Of a stretch of 64,000 bases of DNA, positions 1 to 8,467 are shown in pieces (position 1 is the stretch's first letter; the number at the start of each line of letters is the position of its first letter). The notes beneath the pieces were generated by a model. The model saw only the letters and a program-made list of their open reading frames with translations, was not told the DNA's origin and did no database searches. This stretch comes from JBNRMW01 sp050309795 (GTDB lineage Bacteria; Bacillota_I; Bacilli_A; Erysipelotrichales; Erysipelotrichaceae): positions 20,543 to 84,542 of the forward strand of contig JBNRMW010000026.1 in the NCBI GenBank assembly GCA_050309795.1, written 5' to 3'. The position numbers and the translations under genes are program-made.

Positions 1-1470
1 TTCGCGGATTTTTTCTTGATTCACTAAACTTGGGTTTTCTAAATCAACGCGTAGTCGAGAAATACAGTTTTCTACACGGAGGATGTTTTGAGCGCCTCCG
101 AGTCCTTCAATAGTAATCCGAGCCATTTCTGGATAGTCTCGATTTTTCAATAATTCACTCGAAGATTCCACTAAATCGAAGCTTTCACGTCCCGGTGTTT
201 CTAAATTCCAACGCTTAATAAAATACTTAAACACATAATAGAAGACGACAAAGTTAATGATACCTAAAATAACCAGTTGAATCCAATTCGTGTTCTCATA
301 CATTAAGCCAAAAATACCAAAGTCGAAGATCGTTCCCCGAATATAGCCAATAGAAATATTCAAGAAAGAAATTGGAATTGTCATAAAGAAACTCAAAATG
401 AGATAAACCGCAAAGAGTTGTGGTGCAATAAAGATGAAAGAGAACTCTAAAGGTTCCGTAATATTACCTAAGAAAGCGGTCATAACACAAGTAATGAGAA
501 CAGCCTTGGCAATTTTCTTATTCTTTGCAAATGCCGTGTGATACATCGCAAGACCCATGGCAGGGAATCTAAATAATGTCGTCAGCATTTGAGGAACGGC
601 CATATATCCTGTCAACTTAGGCATTAATTCTGCCCAATAAGGGCTGCTTGGTCCTAAGTTAAAGAGCACTTCGTTCAAGGCATTTAAAATACCTACATAA
701 GGTTGTCCATTTATAAGATAGGTTCCACCAACTTCCGTGAAACGTACCGTGGAAGATAGGACATGGTGTAATCCAAACGGAATTAAGGCCCGATTCAAAG
801 CATAATAAGCACCAGTACCGAAATAATCATTCATAAAAATCCAAGAAATACTCATTAAGAGTTTATTGAATAATTCCCAGAACACCGGAATGACTAAGCC
901 GATTGGAATTGTAAATAAGAAAGCAAAAATCGGAACAGACTTTTTCCCTCCAAAGAAGGCAAAAGCCAACGGGAACTCAATCCGGTAAAAGCGGTCACAA
1001 ACCTTCGCACCGACTAAACCAGAAATAATACCACCCAAGGTTTCAATTTTTAAGGTTTGAATCCCTAAAACCGTTCCCTGTCCCATTTGAGCCGCTACGG
1101 CTGCTTCGGCAAGATTACCCGTCACCTGCAGATAGACGTTCATGGTTGCATTTAGTGTTAAGTAACTGACTACAGCTGCGAATACTGCTAGTCCTTTTTC
1201 TTTCTTGGCAACGCCATTAGCAACCCCCATCGCAAAGAGTAACGGAATATTGTTAAAGATAATTTGGGTAATTCCCTTCAACGCATTAAGTAGCATTTGT
1301 AACGTTTCATTATCAAGAAAGCTTAAGCGTTCAATCATGTATGATTGAGTTAACGCATTCGCAATGCCCATGACCATTCCAATTGGTGCTAATAACGCAA
1401 TTGGTAGTAGTAAAGAACGTCCAAATGTTTGAATACCATCTTTCCAATTTTGTGGAAATTTGAATTTCAT
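1..1470 (-). CDS. PTS EIIBC permease, glucose/maltose family (3' end beyond window)
   Basis: This is a membrane permease that imports and phosphorylates a hexose or amino sugar. It starts at ATG 1470 behind GAAAGGAGAC and runs off the left edge, so the C-terminus is missing. A long hydrophobic EIIC domain (about residues 10-430) carries the family motif GNITEP with Glu339. It is followed by a linker and the start of an EIIB domain with the phospho-cysteine motif ENCISRLR at Cys469. The divergent regulator at 1613 and the manA-nanE pair beyond it suggest a substrate such as mannose, ManNAc or another amino sugar, but the sequence does not fix it. The EIIC sequence also resembles MalX/PtsG permeases. 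An EIIA domain could lie beyond the window. Confidence 0.93.
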   Translation of the reverse strand, partial: MKFKFPQNWKDGIQTFGRSLLLPIALLAPIGMVMGIANALTQSYMIERLSFLDNETLQMLLNALKGITQIIFNNIPLLFAMGVANGVAKKEKGLAVFAAVVSYLTLNATMNVYLQVTGNLAEAAVAAQMGQGTVLGIQTLKIETLGGIISGLVGAKVCDRFYRIEFPLAFAFFGGKKSVPIFAFLFTIPIGLVIPVFWELFNKLLMSISWIFMNDYFGTGAYYALNRALIPFGLHHVLSSTVRFTEVGGTYLINGQPYVGILNALNEVLFNLGPSSPYWAELMPKLTGYMAVPQMLTTLFRFPAMGLAMYHTAFAKNKKIAKAVLITCVMTAFLGNITEPLEFSFIFIAPQLFAVYLILSFFMTIPISFLNISIGYIRGTIFDFGIFGLMYENTNWIQLVILGIINFVVFYYVFKYFIKRWNLETPGRESFDLVESSSELLKNRDYPEMARITIEGLGGAQNILRVENCISRLRVDLENPSLVNQEKIRE

Positions 1471-1504
1471 AAAAAAGTCTCCTTTCACTTTTCTAAGTAT
1501 TTTA

Positions 1505-1533
1505 ATCATAGGGGAGTCCTTAGGCATCTACAA
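1505..1533 (-). promoter_or_regulatory. Promoter of the EIIBC gene
   Basis: On the minus strand TTGTAG (1533-1528) and TATGAT (1510-1505) are separated by 17 bp. They lie 35 bp upstream of the EIIBC start codon, which fits a sigma-A promoter. Confidence 0.6.
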
Positions 1534-1546
1534 GGCACAATTTATT

Positions 1547-1556
1547 CAAATATTTG
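1547..1556. promoter_or_regulatory. Short palindrome in the divergent promoter region
   Basis: CAAATATTTG is a perfect 10-bp palindrome lying upstream of both divergent genes (EIIBC and the regulator). It is a candidate operator for the regulator at 1613. The AT-rich context makes chance occurrence possible. Confidence 0.3.
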
Positions 1557-1612
1557 TTAACTTTTTGGCCCTAATTGCTTATAATAATATTGTCCAAAAG
1601 GAGACCATTTTT

Positions 1613-3154
1613 ATGCTATCACAATCCCATCTACGAATCTTTAAATACACGATGAATAACCCCCAAGTTACCTTACAAAAATTAGCCCAACACGAAAAGA
1701 AGACCACCCACGCCATCCGTAAAGATGTCGCTCATTTAAATTACTTTTTACCACCAGAAAATCAAATTGAAATCACGCAATCTGAAATAAAGGCGACTAT
1801 TTCATATAGTGAGTACACGCGTTTTATTTCTCAACTCGATTTTGATCACTATATGCCTACTCAAGAAGAACGGCTACAAGTCATCATTGTCAAGGCTTAT
1901 TTCTTAGAGGTATTGAATCTTTCAAGTCTCTATGATCACTGGCAGATTTCCCTTACGACCAAAAAGCGCGACACCAAAGCCTTGGAGACGCTTTTAAGTC
2001 AATACGGATTACATCTTCAACGAATTTCAGGTCAAGGTATACGCATTTCTGGAAGTATTCTACAATATCGTGTGCTTGTTTCCTTAATCTTGACCAGTTG
2101 TTTGGAGGTTTACGATTTTCAACTGGCTCGTCGTAGCGCCAATACACCAATTGAAAATCAAATCTATGATTTGTTGATTACCCATTTACATGATAATTTC
2201 GCTCGGGCAGAAAATAAGTGTCGTCATTTTTTATTGGAATATAATTTACAAGCCAATTACTATTCTAAGAAGTTCTTCATTGTTTATATTTTACTTTCGA
2301 CCTTTCCCCTAAAAGAGACTTTAACCCTAGAACCATTACTGTTGGAACCTTTGAATCTTTACCTATTTAGCGAAAGCCGTTTAGAGAACATCGCCTTCAA
2401 CCAAGTGGCAAGCATGATTGATTTTCAACCACCACTAGCCATCCCCCATAACGAAACTTTATATCAATTGGTTGAAACTTTATTGGTAAATCTTTGTAAA
2501 AATTTGGGCGTCTCCATTTTCACTCATGACGATACGTTAAAAGAGCTATATGGTTTTATTTATCGAGCCTATTTTTATAATTATTTTTCATATCTGTATG
2601 ATGATCGCTTGGTAAAAACAACGGAGAAAGAACATCGCGATATTTATCAAACCATTAAGCAACTAATCACCAGTATTGAAAGCTACTTACACATCACATT
2701 TCATGAAGAACAGATTTCATCAATGACCCTAATATTTGCGAAGTGGATGATGAAAAATCGCTTATTGAATGCGTCAAAAAAGAAAATTGTTATTGTCACC
2801 AATGTTGGCTTTGAGCGTATGCGTTATTTTGTAGAACAGCTTCATTCGTATATCAACTTTGAACATGTGCGTACCGTTGACATTAATGAGATAGAAATTT
2901 TAAAAGAGATTGACCATGATTTAATCTTAACGTTCTCTAACCGTATCAGTACGATTCTCGAGAAAAACAACTATCAGCCAATTAAGGTCGCTTTTTTTCT
3001 CGAAAACCAAGACATCTTAAAACTCTTAGAACATGGGTGCAGCATAGCAAGTCATCGTTTGATTGCCCAAGACTTGGTGGCCGAATTAGCTCCAATGAAT
3101 CAAGACGATCAACTTCAATATTTGAAATGTGTCTATGAGGAAATATTTATTTAA
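1613..3154 (+). CDS. Mga/BglG-like PTS-linked transcriptional regulator
   Basis: This is a 514-residue cytoplasmic regulator. I place the start at ATG 1613 because AAAGGAGACC lies just upstream; a longer frame from 1460 has no ribosome site and overlaps the EIIBC start. The N-terminal 60 residues form a helix-turn-helix of the Mga/BglG type (VTLQKLAQ...THAIRKDVAHL). A second HTH-like segment follows, then a helical PRD-like middle with scattered histidines. The C-terminal ~90 residues look like an EIIB fold (KKKIVIVTNVGFERM), but the position normally held by the phospho-cysteine is not Cys. It probably controls the divergent PTS gene. Regulation through EIIB-type phosphorylation appears lost or replaced. 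Confidence 0.8.
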   Translation: MLSQSHLRIFKYTMNNPQVTLQKLAQHEKKTTHAIRKDVAHLNYFLPPENQIEITQSEIKATISYSEYTRFISQLDFDHYMPTQEERLQVIIVKAYFLEVLNLSSLYDHWQISLTTKKRDTKALETLLSQYGLHLQRISGQGIRISGSILQYRVLVSLILTSCLEVYDFQLARRSANTPIENQIYDLLITHLHDNFARAENKCRHFLLEYNLQANYYSKKFFIVYILLSTFPLKETLTLEPLLLEPLNLYLFSESRLENIAFNQVASMIDFQPPLAIPHNETLYQLVETLLVNLCKNLGVSIFTHDDTLKELYGFIYRAYFYNYFSYLYDDRLVKTTEKEHRDIYQTIKQLITSIESYLHITFHEEQISSMTLIFAKWMMKNRLLNASKKKIVIVTNVGFERMRYFVEQLHSYINFEHVRTVDINEIEILKEIDHDLILTFSNRISTILEKNNYQPIKVAFFLENQDILKLLEHGCSIASHRLIAQDLVAELAPMNQDDQLQYLKCVYEEIFI

Positions 3155-3194
3155 AAAGCACTTAATGATTAAGCCATTAAGTGCAATTTTTTGA
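3153..3194. terminator. Bidirectional terminator
   Basis: A perfect 10-bp stem (GCACTTAATG 3158-3167 with CATTAAGTGC 3175-3184) is flanked by an A-run and a T-run. It separates the convergent regulator and manA. Confidence 0.85.
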
Positions 3195-3201
3195 GTTGTG
3201 A

Positions 3202-4137
3202 TTAAACTTCAGCAATTAATAATTCTAGATTCCCTTCAACTTCATAAACGGTATTTGCTTCGACAAATAAACCATCACCCTGTTTCAATTCATACGATTG
3301 TTGTCCATCTACTAGAACACCATTTCCTTTAACGACGACCAATGCTTGGAATGATTTTTCCGTCGCTTCAAGTTTGCGTGAACCACGTACTTTTACAAGT
3401 CGAGTATAAAAGTATTGGTTTTTAATTAGCTCTGTGATTTGTCCGTCTAGTTCAACAGGTTCATATTCAATCGGATTTAAATCGGAGACATCCACTGCTT
3501 TATCGATATGAAGTTCACGTAAATTACCTTGAGCATCGCGACGTTCGAAATCATAGATACGATACGTACTATTGGAACTTTGTTGAACTTCAGCAATGAC
3601 GTTTCCTTTGCCTAGAGCATGGATTGTTCCTGCAGGCATATAGAAGAAATCATAAGGTTTCGTTTCAACGGAATGTAGTTTATCTAAAATCGTATTGTCT
3701 TCAATCGACGCTCGGAAGTCTTCTTTGGTTAAGGGTTTGTTGACCCCATAATAAATAATCGAACCCGGATCATTTTCAAGAATGAGCCACATTTCATTTT
3801 TTCCATATTCACCTTCAACCCGTAAACCATATTCATCATCGGGATGAACTTGAATGGATAAATCCTGATTTGCGTCTAAAAGTTTTACAAGGATTGGAAA
3901 AGCTTCGTATTTCTCACCATGAGTTCCTAGAATTGTTTTTCCTTTGGATTCAAGATATTCAGGTAAAGTCATTCCTTTATTTGGACCCATATCAATCATT
4001 GATGGACCATCAGGATGACAGGAGACGACCCATGCTTCAGCTACCTTTTCGTCGGATTGAATGTTGTAGTTTTCTACGAGTTTTCGTCCCCCCCACAAAT
4101 AATGTTGTAAATATGGTTTTAACTTTAATACTGCCAT
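3202..4137 (-). CDS. manA: Mannose-6-phosphate isomerase, class I
   Basis: It interconverts mannose-6-P and fructose-6-P in the cytoplasm. At 311 residues it is the short, single-cupin-pair form usual in Bacillota. Zinc-ligand motifs are visible: QVHPDDEYG (Gln and His), KNEMW (Glu) and AGTIHALG (His). The arginine of the QQSSNSTYRIYDF segment is the usual active-site region. The ATG overlaps the nanE stop codon by one base (TAATG), so the two are translationally coupled. Pairing with nanE behind a PTS permease points to mannose or amino-sugar entry into glycolysis. Confidence 0.95.
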   Translation of the reverse strand: MAVLKLKPYLQHYLWGGRKLVENYNIQSDEKVAEAWVVSCHPDGPSMIDMGPNKGMTLPEYLESKGKTILGTHGEKYEAFPILVKLLDANQDLSIQVHPDDEYGLRVEGEYGKNEMWLILENDPGSIIYYGVNKPLTKEDFRASIEDNTILDKLHSVETKPYDFFYMPAGTIHALGKGNVIAEVQQSSNSTYRIYDFERRDAQGNLRELHIDKAVDVSDLNPIEYEPVELDGQITELIKNQYFYTRLVKVRGSRKLEATEKSFQALVVVKGNGVLVDGQQSYELKQGDGLFVEANTVYEVEGNLELLIAEV

Positions 4138-4838
4138 TACTGGACCTCCTTTATTGCGTTCATAAAACGTGAAGTAATTTCTTGTGGTCTGGTAATTGCT
4201 CCACCGACCACGACACAGTGTGCTCCAGCTTTTAAAGCTTGAGCGGCTTGTTTAGGATAATGAATCTTGCCTTCAGCAATCAAGGGCACCGTCAATTTTT
4301 GGGCTAATTGTTCAATCAATTCAAAATCCGGACCCTCTTTTTCTTGGGTATAGGCGGTATATCCACTTAGTGTTGTGCCTATGAATGCACAACCCGCTTC
4401 TTCTGCTAACATTCCTTCGTCAACGGTTGATACATCCCCCATTAAAAGAATACTCGGGTGTTTTTCACGGATTTTTCGAATGAATTCATATGTGCTTAAA
4501 CCATCTCCGCGGCGACGATTGGTGGCGTCAAGAGCGATGATGTCTGCTTTTGTAGCAACTAACGCATCGATTTCTGCCATGGTCATCGTAATATATCCTT
4601 CATATGCTGGATAACTTTTTTTGATAATGCCGATGACGGGAACATCTGTTGCTTGTTTAATTTGAGCGATATCCACGATGCCTTGAGCACGGATAGCTTT
4701 CGCTCCAGACTCAATGGCAGCTTTGGCCATAAGCACCATAATTCCACCCTCTGATCGATGTAGAGGCTCCCCTTCCAATGCCTGACAGGAAACAATTAAT
4801 TGGCCCTTTAAATAATGATATAACTCTTCTTGATTCAT
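4137..4838 (-). CDS. nanE: N-acylglucosamine-6-phosphate 2-epimerase
   Basis: It converts ManNAc-6-P to GlcNAc-6-P, the step linking sialic acid or ManNAc use to NagA/NagB. The 233-residue TIM-barrel protein has the NanE hallmarks: LIVSCQALEGEPL near the N-terminus, RAQG, VIGIIKK, the LDATNRRR segment and the VPLIAEGKIHYP segment. The ribosome site AGAGGTGAAGGG precedes ATG 4838. It is first in a two-gene unit with manA. No nanA or nanK is in the window, so the ManNAc-6-P probably comes from a PTS or from salvage rather than from full sialic acid degradation here. Confidence 0.94.
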   Translation of the reverse strand: MNQEELYHYLKGQLIVSCQALEGEPLHRSEGGIMVLMAKAAIESGAKAIRAQGIVDIAQIKQATDVPVIGIIKKSYPAYEGYITMTMAEIDALVATKADIIALDATNRRRGDGLSTYEFIRKIREKHPSILLMGDVSTVDEGMLAEEAGCAFIGTTLSGYTAYTQEKEGPDFELIEQLAQKLTVPLIAEGKIHYPKQAAQALKAGAHCVVVGGAITRPQEITSRFMNAIKEVQ

Positions 4839-5134
4839 CCCTTCACCTCTGGGTGTATTATCTCATATCCGTCTAGGCATGTCTAAATGATTAACAGATT
4901 TCACAAAATTTTACCTCACTCATTAATTATGTATATTAGTAGGCCATAAACAACTACAACTACCCTCTGCTTGGTGAGCATTTCACTAGTCAAGTTGGAA
5001 TTCCTATTTTACAATTGAAGCATCCTCAGTAAATTAATACCCAATTTTCACTCTTCTAGCAAAGACTTGAAAGTAAAAAATAGAATCTTCGGATTCTATT
5101 TTTTATATTCTGCTTAAATAAAGGTGGCATATTG
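4839..5134. other. Intergenic region, no gene seen
   Basis: The ~300 bp between nanE and the orphan EIIB hold no convincing ORF. The nanE upstream end should contain its promoter, but I see only a weak GATAAT-like -10 and no clear -35. The left part may be decayed sequence. The right end holds a terminator, listed separately. Confidence 0.5.
5075..5104 (-). terminator. Terminator of the orphan EIIB gene
   Basis: The hairpin AAAAAATAGAATC / TTCG / GATTCTATTTTTT forms a tight stem with a tetraloop and T-runs on both sides, directly downstream of the EIIB stop codon. Confidence 0.85.
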
Positions 5135-5596
5135 TTATGGCAGCACCTTGGCAGATACAACAATACCCTGATTTTTCATATTCGTAATCGCTTTAATATC
5201 GTGGTCGTCCACATAAATAAAACTATCCGTTAAACGGCGCTTCCCGATCTTTGGATGCATGACGCCCAGATTTACTTTCTTAATTGGTAATCCAGCATCC
5301 ACTAATTCGTTCATCACGATGGGGTCTCTTGTAATCAGAAAAATCCTTTTACCTGCCAATTGTTGAATATCTTTCTTTGCTTGATCTACGGTCCAATAAA
5401 GTATTTCAATTTCAAGTTTCTCAACGGTTCGGTTCATAATTTCTTGTTGAACATAGTCCATTGCAGCTTGCTTATCAACGACTAATATGGTCGTCGCTTG
5501 AACAGCTTTAGTCCAAACAACGCCTACTTGTCCATGTACTAAGCGATTATCTACCCTTGCTAAGACAATGTCGACGGTTTCGGATGCTTGAATCAT
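5135..5596 (-). CDS. PTS EIIB, mannose/fructose/sorbose family, orphan
   Basis: This is a 153-residue cytoplasmic phosphocarrier of the Man/Sor family. The phospho-histidine motif ARVDNRLVHGQV is intact with His21, and the length matches a single EIIB domain. ATG 5596 follows AGGAGGACC. No EIIA, EIIC or EIID gene of this family is adjacent. The gene has its own promoter and terminator, so it is transcribed alone. It may serve a permease elsewhere, or act as a regulatory phosphocarrier. Confidence 0.92.
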   Translation of the reverse strand: MIQASETVDIVLARVDNRLVHGQVGVVWTKAVQATTILVVDKQAAMDYVQQEIMNRTVEKLEIEILYWTVDQAKKDIQQLAGKRIFLITRDPIVMNELVDAGLPIKKVNLGVMHPKIGKRRLTDSFIYVDDHDIKAITNMKNQGIVVSAKVLP

Positions 5597-5641
5597 GATT
5601 GGTCCTCCTAGAATTAAATGATAATGTTTGTAACTATTTCT

Positions 5642-5671
5642 ATTATACGTTTTTTATCCGGTATTAATCAA
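5642..5671 (-). promoter_or_regulatory. Promoter of the orphan EIIB gene
   Basis: On the minus strand TTGATT (5671-5666), an 18-bp spacer and TATAAT (5647-5642) precede the EIIB start by about 45 bp. Confidence 0.6.
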
Positions 5672-5687
5672 CCGCTTTTGGACATAA

Positions 5688-5715
5688 TAAAAAGACCACT
5701 AGGGTGATCTTTTTT
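5688..5715 (-). terminator. Terminator after pyk
   Basis: AAAAAGACCAC / TAG / GGTGATCTTTTTT forms a short stem with a T-run, just downstream of the pyk stop. Confidence 0.7.
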
Positions 5716-5720
5716 GACTT

Positions 5721-7145
5721 CTATTTAACTTCGACGATTTTCATCATATTGGTTGTCCCACTACCAGTTGGATATCCAGCAGTAATGATTACCAATTTGC
5801 CAGGTTCAATGCCGTGTTCCTTAGCAACTTGTGAAGCTAATTCATCGTCGTTATACATGTCGTTTTGGATTGGTGAATACTTTGGCACGACACCCCAATG
5901 GGCTTGAAGTGAGTTAACAACTTCGTGGGAGAACGTAACTGCTAATATTGGTACATTTGGACGATATTTCGAAATCCGTTTTGCTGTATTACCAGAAGTT
6001 GTAAAAGCGACAATCGCTTCAACATCATCAATATTTAAAGCCGCTTCCGAAACCGCAATCCCTATCGAGTCTTGAACCGTACGTTTCGACGTTTCAATAC
6101 TCTTATTTAAGTTTTCGCGATAAGGAATAATTTCTTCAACTGCTAAAGCAATGCGATTCATGGTTTGAACTGCTTCTAATGGATACGATCCAACCGCAGA
6201 CTCACCAGATAACATAATCGCATCAGTTCCATCTAAAATCGAGTTTAAAACGTCCGATGCTTCCGCACGAGTCGGTGTTGGCGAAGACACCATAGACTCC
6301 AACATATGAGTAGCCGTAATAACTGGTTTTCCAATCTTGTTGGCTAATTTAATCATTTGTTTTTGATAGAGTGGAACCAGCGCTGTGCTTACCTCTACAC
6401 CTAAATCTCCTCGAGCAACCATGATGCCGTCGGAAACTTCCAATATTTCTTCGAGGTTATCGAATCCTTCTTGAGATTCGATTTTTGAAATAACTTGAGG
6501 CGACCAGCCTTCTTCTTCAAAAATTTTCCGAATGGTTAAGACATCTTCTTTACGACGAACAAACGATAACGCCATAAAGTCGACCTTATTTTGACAAGCA
6601 AAACGAATGTCTTGGTTGTCTCTTTCTGATAGATACGGCATGGATAGTTTTACATTTGGTACATTACAACCTTTGTGTGTTTTAACAACACCGAAGTTCG
6701 CTACTCGACAAGAAAGCGTTCCTTGGCCATCATTTTCCAAGACATCAAAGCGCATTTTTCCATCATCGATTAAAATATAATTACCGACTTCAATATCATC
6801 GAAGAGTTCGTGGCTGTCAACATGGAATTGTTCTTTATTACCAACAACTTTTTCTCTTACAATATTTACTAAATCACCTGTCGCAAAGCTGACTTGACCG
6901 TCTTCCATTTCACCGCAGCGAATTTCTGGTCCCTTGGTGTCCATCAGGATACCGATGTTGTGTCCATTTTTCTTTGCTACGTCACGAACCATTTCCCAAC
7001 GGCGTTTATGGTTTTCATGAACGTCGTGTGAAAAATTGAAGCGTACGATGTTCATCCCAGCGAATGCTAATTCATTAATAAGCTCTGGGTTATCGATAGC
7101 TGGACCCATGGTACAGACGATTTTTGTTTTCTTTAATACTTCCAT
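5721..7145 (-). CDS. pyk: Pyruvate kinase
   Basis: It makes pyruvate and ATP from PEP and ADP in glycolysis. I choose ATG 7145 (474 residues) because AAAAGAGGAA lies about 7 bp upstream; the frame stays open 60 bases further without a ribosome site. The N-terminus KKTKIVCTMGPA, the substrate/metal segment MVARGDLGVE and the THMLESM segment mark the A and B domains. The C-terminus ends in the allosteric domain without the extra PEP-utiliser domain seen in Bacillus and Staphylococcus enzymes. It is a single-gene unit with its own terminator. PPDK (30360-32984) catalyses a reversible counterpart of this reaction. Confidence 0.97.
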   Translation of the reverse strand: MEVLKKTKIVCTMGPAIDNPELINELAFAGMNIVRFNFSHDVHENHKRRWEMVRDVAKKNGHNIGILMDTKGPEIRCGEMEDGQVSFATGDLVNIVREKVVGNKEQFHVDSHELFDDIEVGNYILIDDGKMRFDVLENDGQGTLSCRVANFGVVKTHKGCNVPNVKLSMPYLSERDNQDIRFACQNKVDFMALSFVRRKEDVLTIRKIFEEEGWSPQVISKIESQEGFDNLEEILEVSDGIMVARGDLGVEVSTALVPLYQKQMIKLANKIGKPVITATHMLESMVSSPTPTRAEASDVLNSILDGTDAIMLSGESAVGSYPLEAVQTMNRIALAVEEIIPYRENLNKSIETSKRTVQDSIGIAVSEAALNIDDVEAIVAFTTSGNTAKRISKYRPNVPILAVTFSHEVVNSLQAHWGVVPKYSPIQNDMYNDDELASQVAKEHGIEPGKLVIITAGYPTGSGTTNMMKIVEVK

Positions 7146-7432
7146 TTTCATTCCTCTTTTCCAATCAAGCGTGCTCATTTTACTATAATTTTGGGGACAT
7201 AGCAATTAAAAACGATGCCTTTCTCTTTGTGTTTTTAGTCTATACAACATATTATTCATGTCTAGCTTCTAGGTTATAGGGTTCGTATCAATAATCTATC
7301 TAATTTTGGTTAAATTCGAGTTATTTTTGGATACCACCTGAATGGTTGTTTTCGTTTTGTTTTGTTCTTGTTCAATAAAAAACGTTAAACGCTACCAACA
7401 TCACGGTTTTGTTGAATGTTTCTATTGGTAAT

Positions 7433-8317
7433 TTATCTGACTGTTTTGCGCAATCGATAATACGTCCAGCCAATACCAGCTATAAGCACCAGAGACAAAA
7501 GTAAAAAGACAATATTGGTTATTCTCAAACGATTTAAGTCTGCTACTTCCATTAGGATGTTGTTGTTTTTTAAGCTAAAGTCAAAAAGCACTTTTTGATA
7601 AACTAAGCCGCGTACCTTCCAACCCAAAATCAATTGAAACAAGCGCCATACAAAGCCAAAGCCAAGACCAAAAAGGATGTCGCCATTCCAGTAGGTAATC
7701 AAACCTAAAAACAAGCCATAAAAAACATTAAATCCCGATCCATCAGAAAACCAGCGAACATAAATCAAATAAATCAACCAAACAACAAAGACCGCTGCTA
7801 GTCGATGAATCTTGGCCAAACTATGTTGTAACAAACCTCTAAAGATTATTTCTTCAATCCAGGTGTAGCTTAAAATAAAGAGGACGTTCACAAAAAGCGT
7901 TGTTGAAAACGCAATGTCCACAAAATTCACTTGTTTTCTTATAAATAAAAAGCCAATCAAAAGGACAAACACCAACAAGGCAACCACCGACCCTACAAAC
8001 CAATGAGGATAACCAATAAAATCTTTGCTGGCTGACAAAAATAAATCATCTGCTCGACCAGTGGAAATCTTTTGGAAAAGCACATAACCCGAAATCCCTA
8101 ATAGAAAGTTTTTAAACAAGGTCGGTACCCATTGGGCATAAACGGAAGACGCAGGAATAAAACCAAATAATACGGTCACCACACCACCAATAAACCAGTT
8201 CAGTACGATGAGTCCAATGACTAGTAGTACCATCTGCAAAGACACTTGTTGAATCTGACGCATTTGTTGGTCATTTAATTTAAAGAATCGTTGAAAACTG
8301 TCAATATATTTTTGCAT
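7433..8317 (-). CDS. CPBP-type integral membrane protein with degenerate protease motifs
   Basis: This is a 294-residue protein with about eight hydrophobic segments. It carries the CPBP (CAAX protease/bacteriocin-processing) motif 1 as EEIIFRG, residues 155-161. The histidines normally found in motif 2 (FxxxH) and motif 3 (HxxxN/B) are not present: the matching stretches read FVVWLIYLIY and VWRLFQ. It is therefore a CPBP relative that may not be a protease. The ribosome site GGAGG lies upstream of ATG 8317. It appears monocistronic. In lactic acid bacteria relatives act in bacteriocin immunity or prenyl-protein processing, but no bacteriocin gene is nearby. Confidence 0.8.
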   Translation of the reverse strand: MQKYIDSFQRFFKLNDQQMRQIQQVSLQMVLLVIGLIVLNWFIGGVVTVLFGFIPASSVYAQWVPTLFKNFLLGISGYVLFQKISTGRADDLFLSASKDFIGYPHWFVGSVVALLVFVLLIGFLFIRKQVNFVDIAFSTTLFVNVLFILSYTWIEEIIFRGLLQHSLAKIHRLAAVFVVWLIYLIYVRWFSDGSGFNVFYGLFLGLITYWNGDILFGLGFGFVWRLFQLILGWKVRGLVYQKVLFDFSLKNNNILMEVADLNRLRITNIVFLLLSLVLIAGIGWTYYRLRKTVR

Positions 8318-8408
8318 GGAAATCCTCCGTTATTACGTATAGTTTACCATAGTTTTATAGCGTTTTCCCCTTACTAGTTTAATGCTGATTGGAGTTTTGA
8401 TAAAAGAA

Positions 8409-8447
8409 AAGCCTCCTTCTTTCGTCAAGCAATAGAAGAGGCCTTCT
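8409..8447 (-). terminator. Terminator of the M24 operon
   Basis: An imperfect stem of GGCCTC-TTCT paired with AGAA-GGAGGC ends in TTTTC on the minus strand, 20 bp after the stop codon at 8468. Confidence 0.75.
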
Positions 8448-8467
8448 TTAATAAACTACTTTAATTT

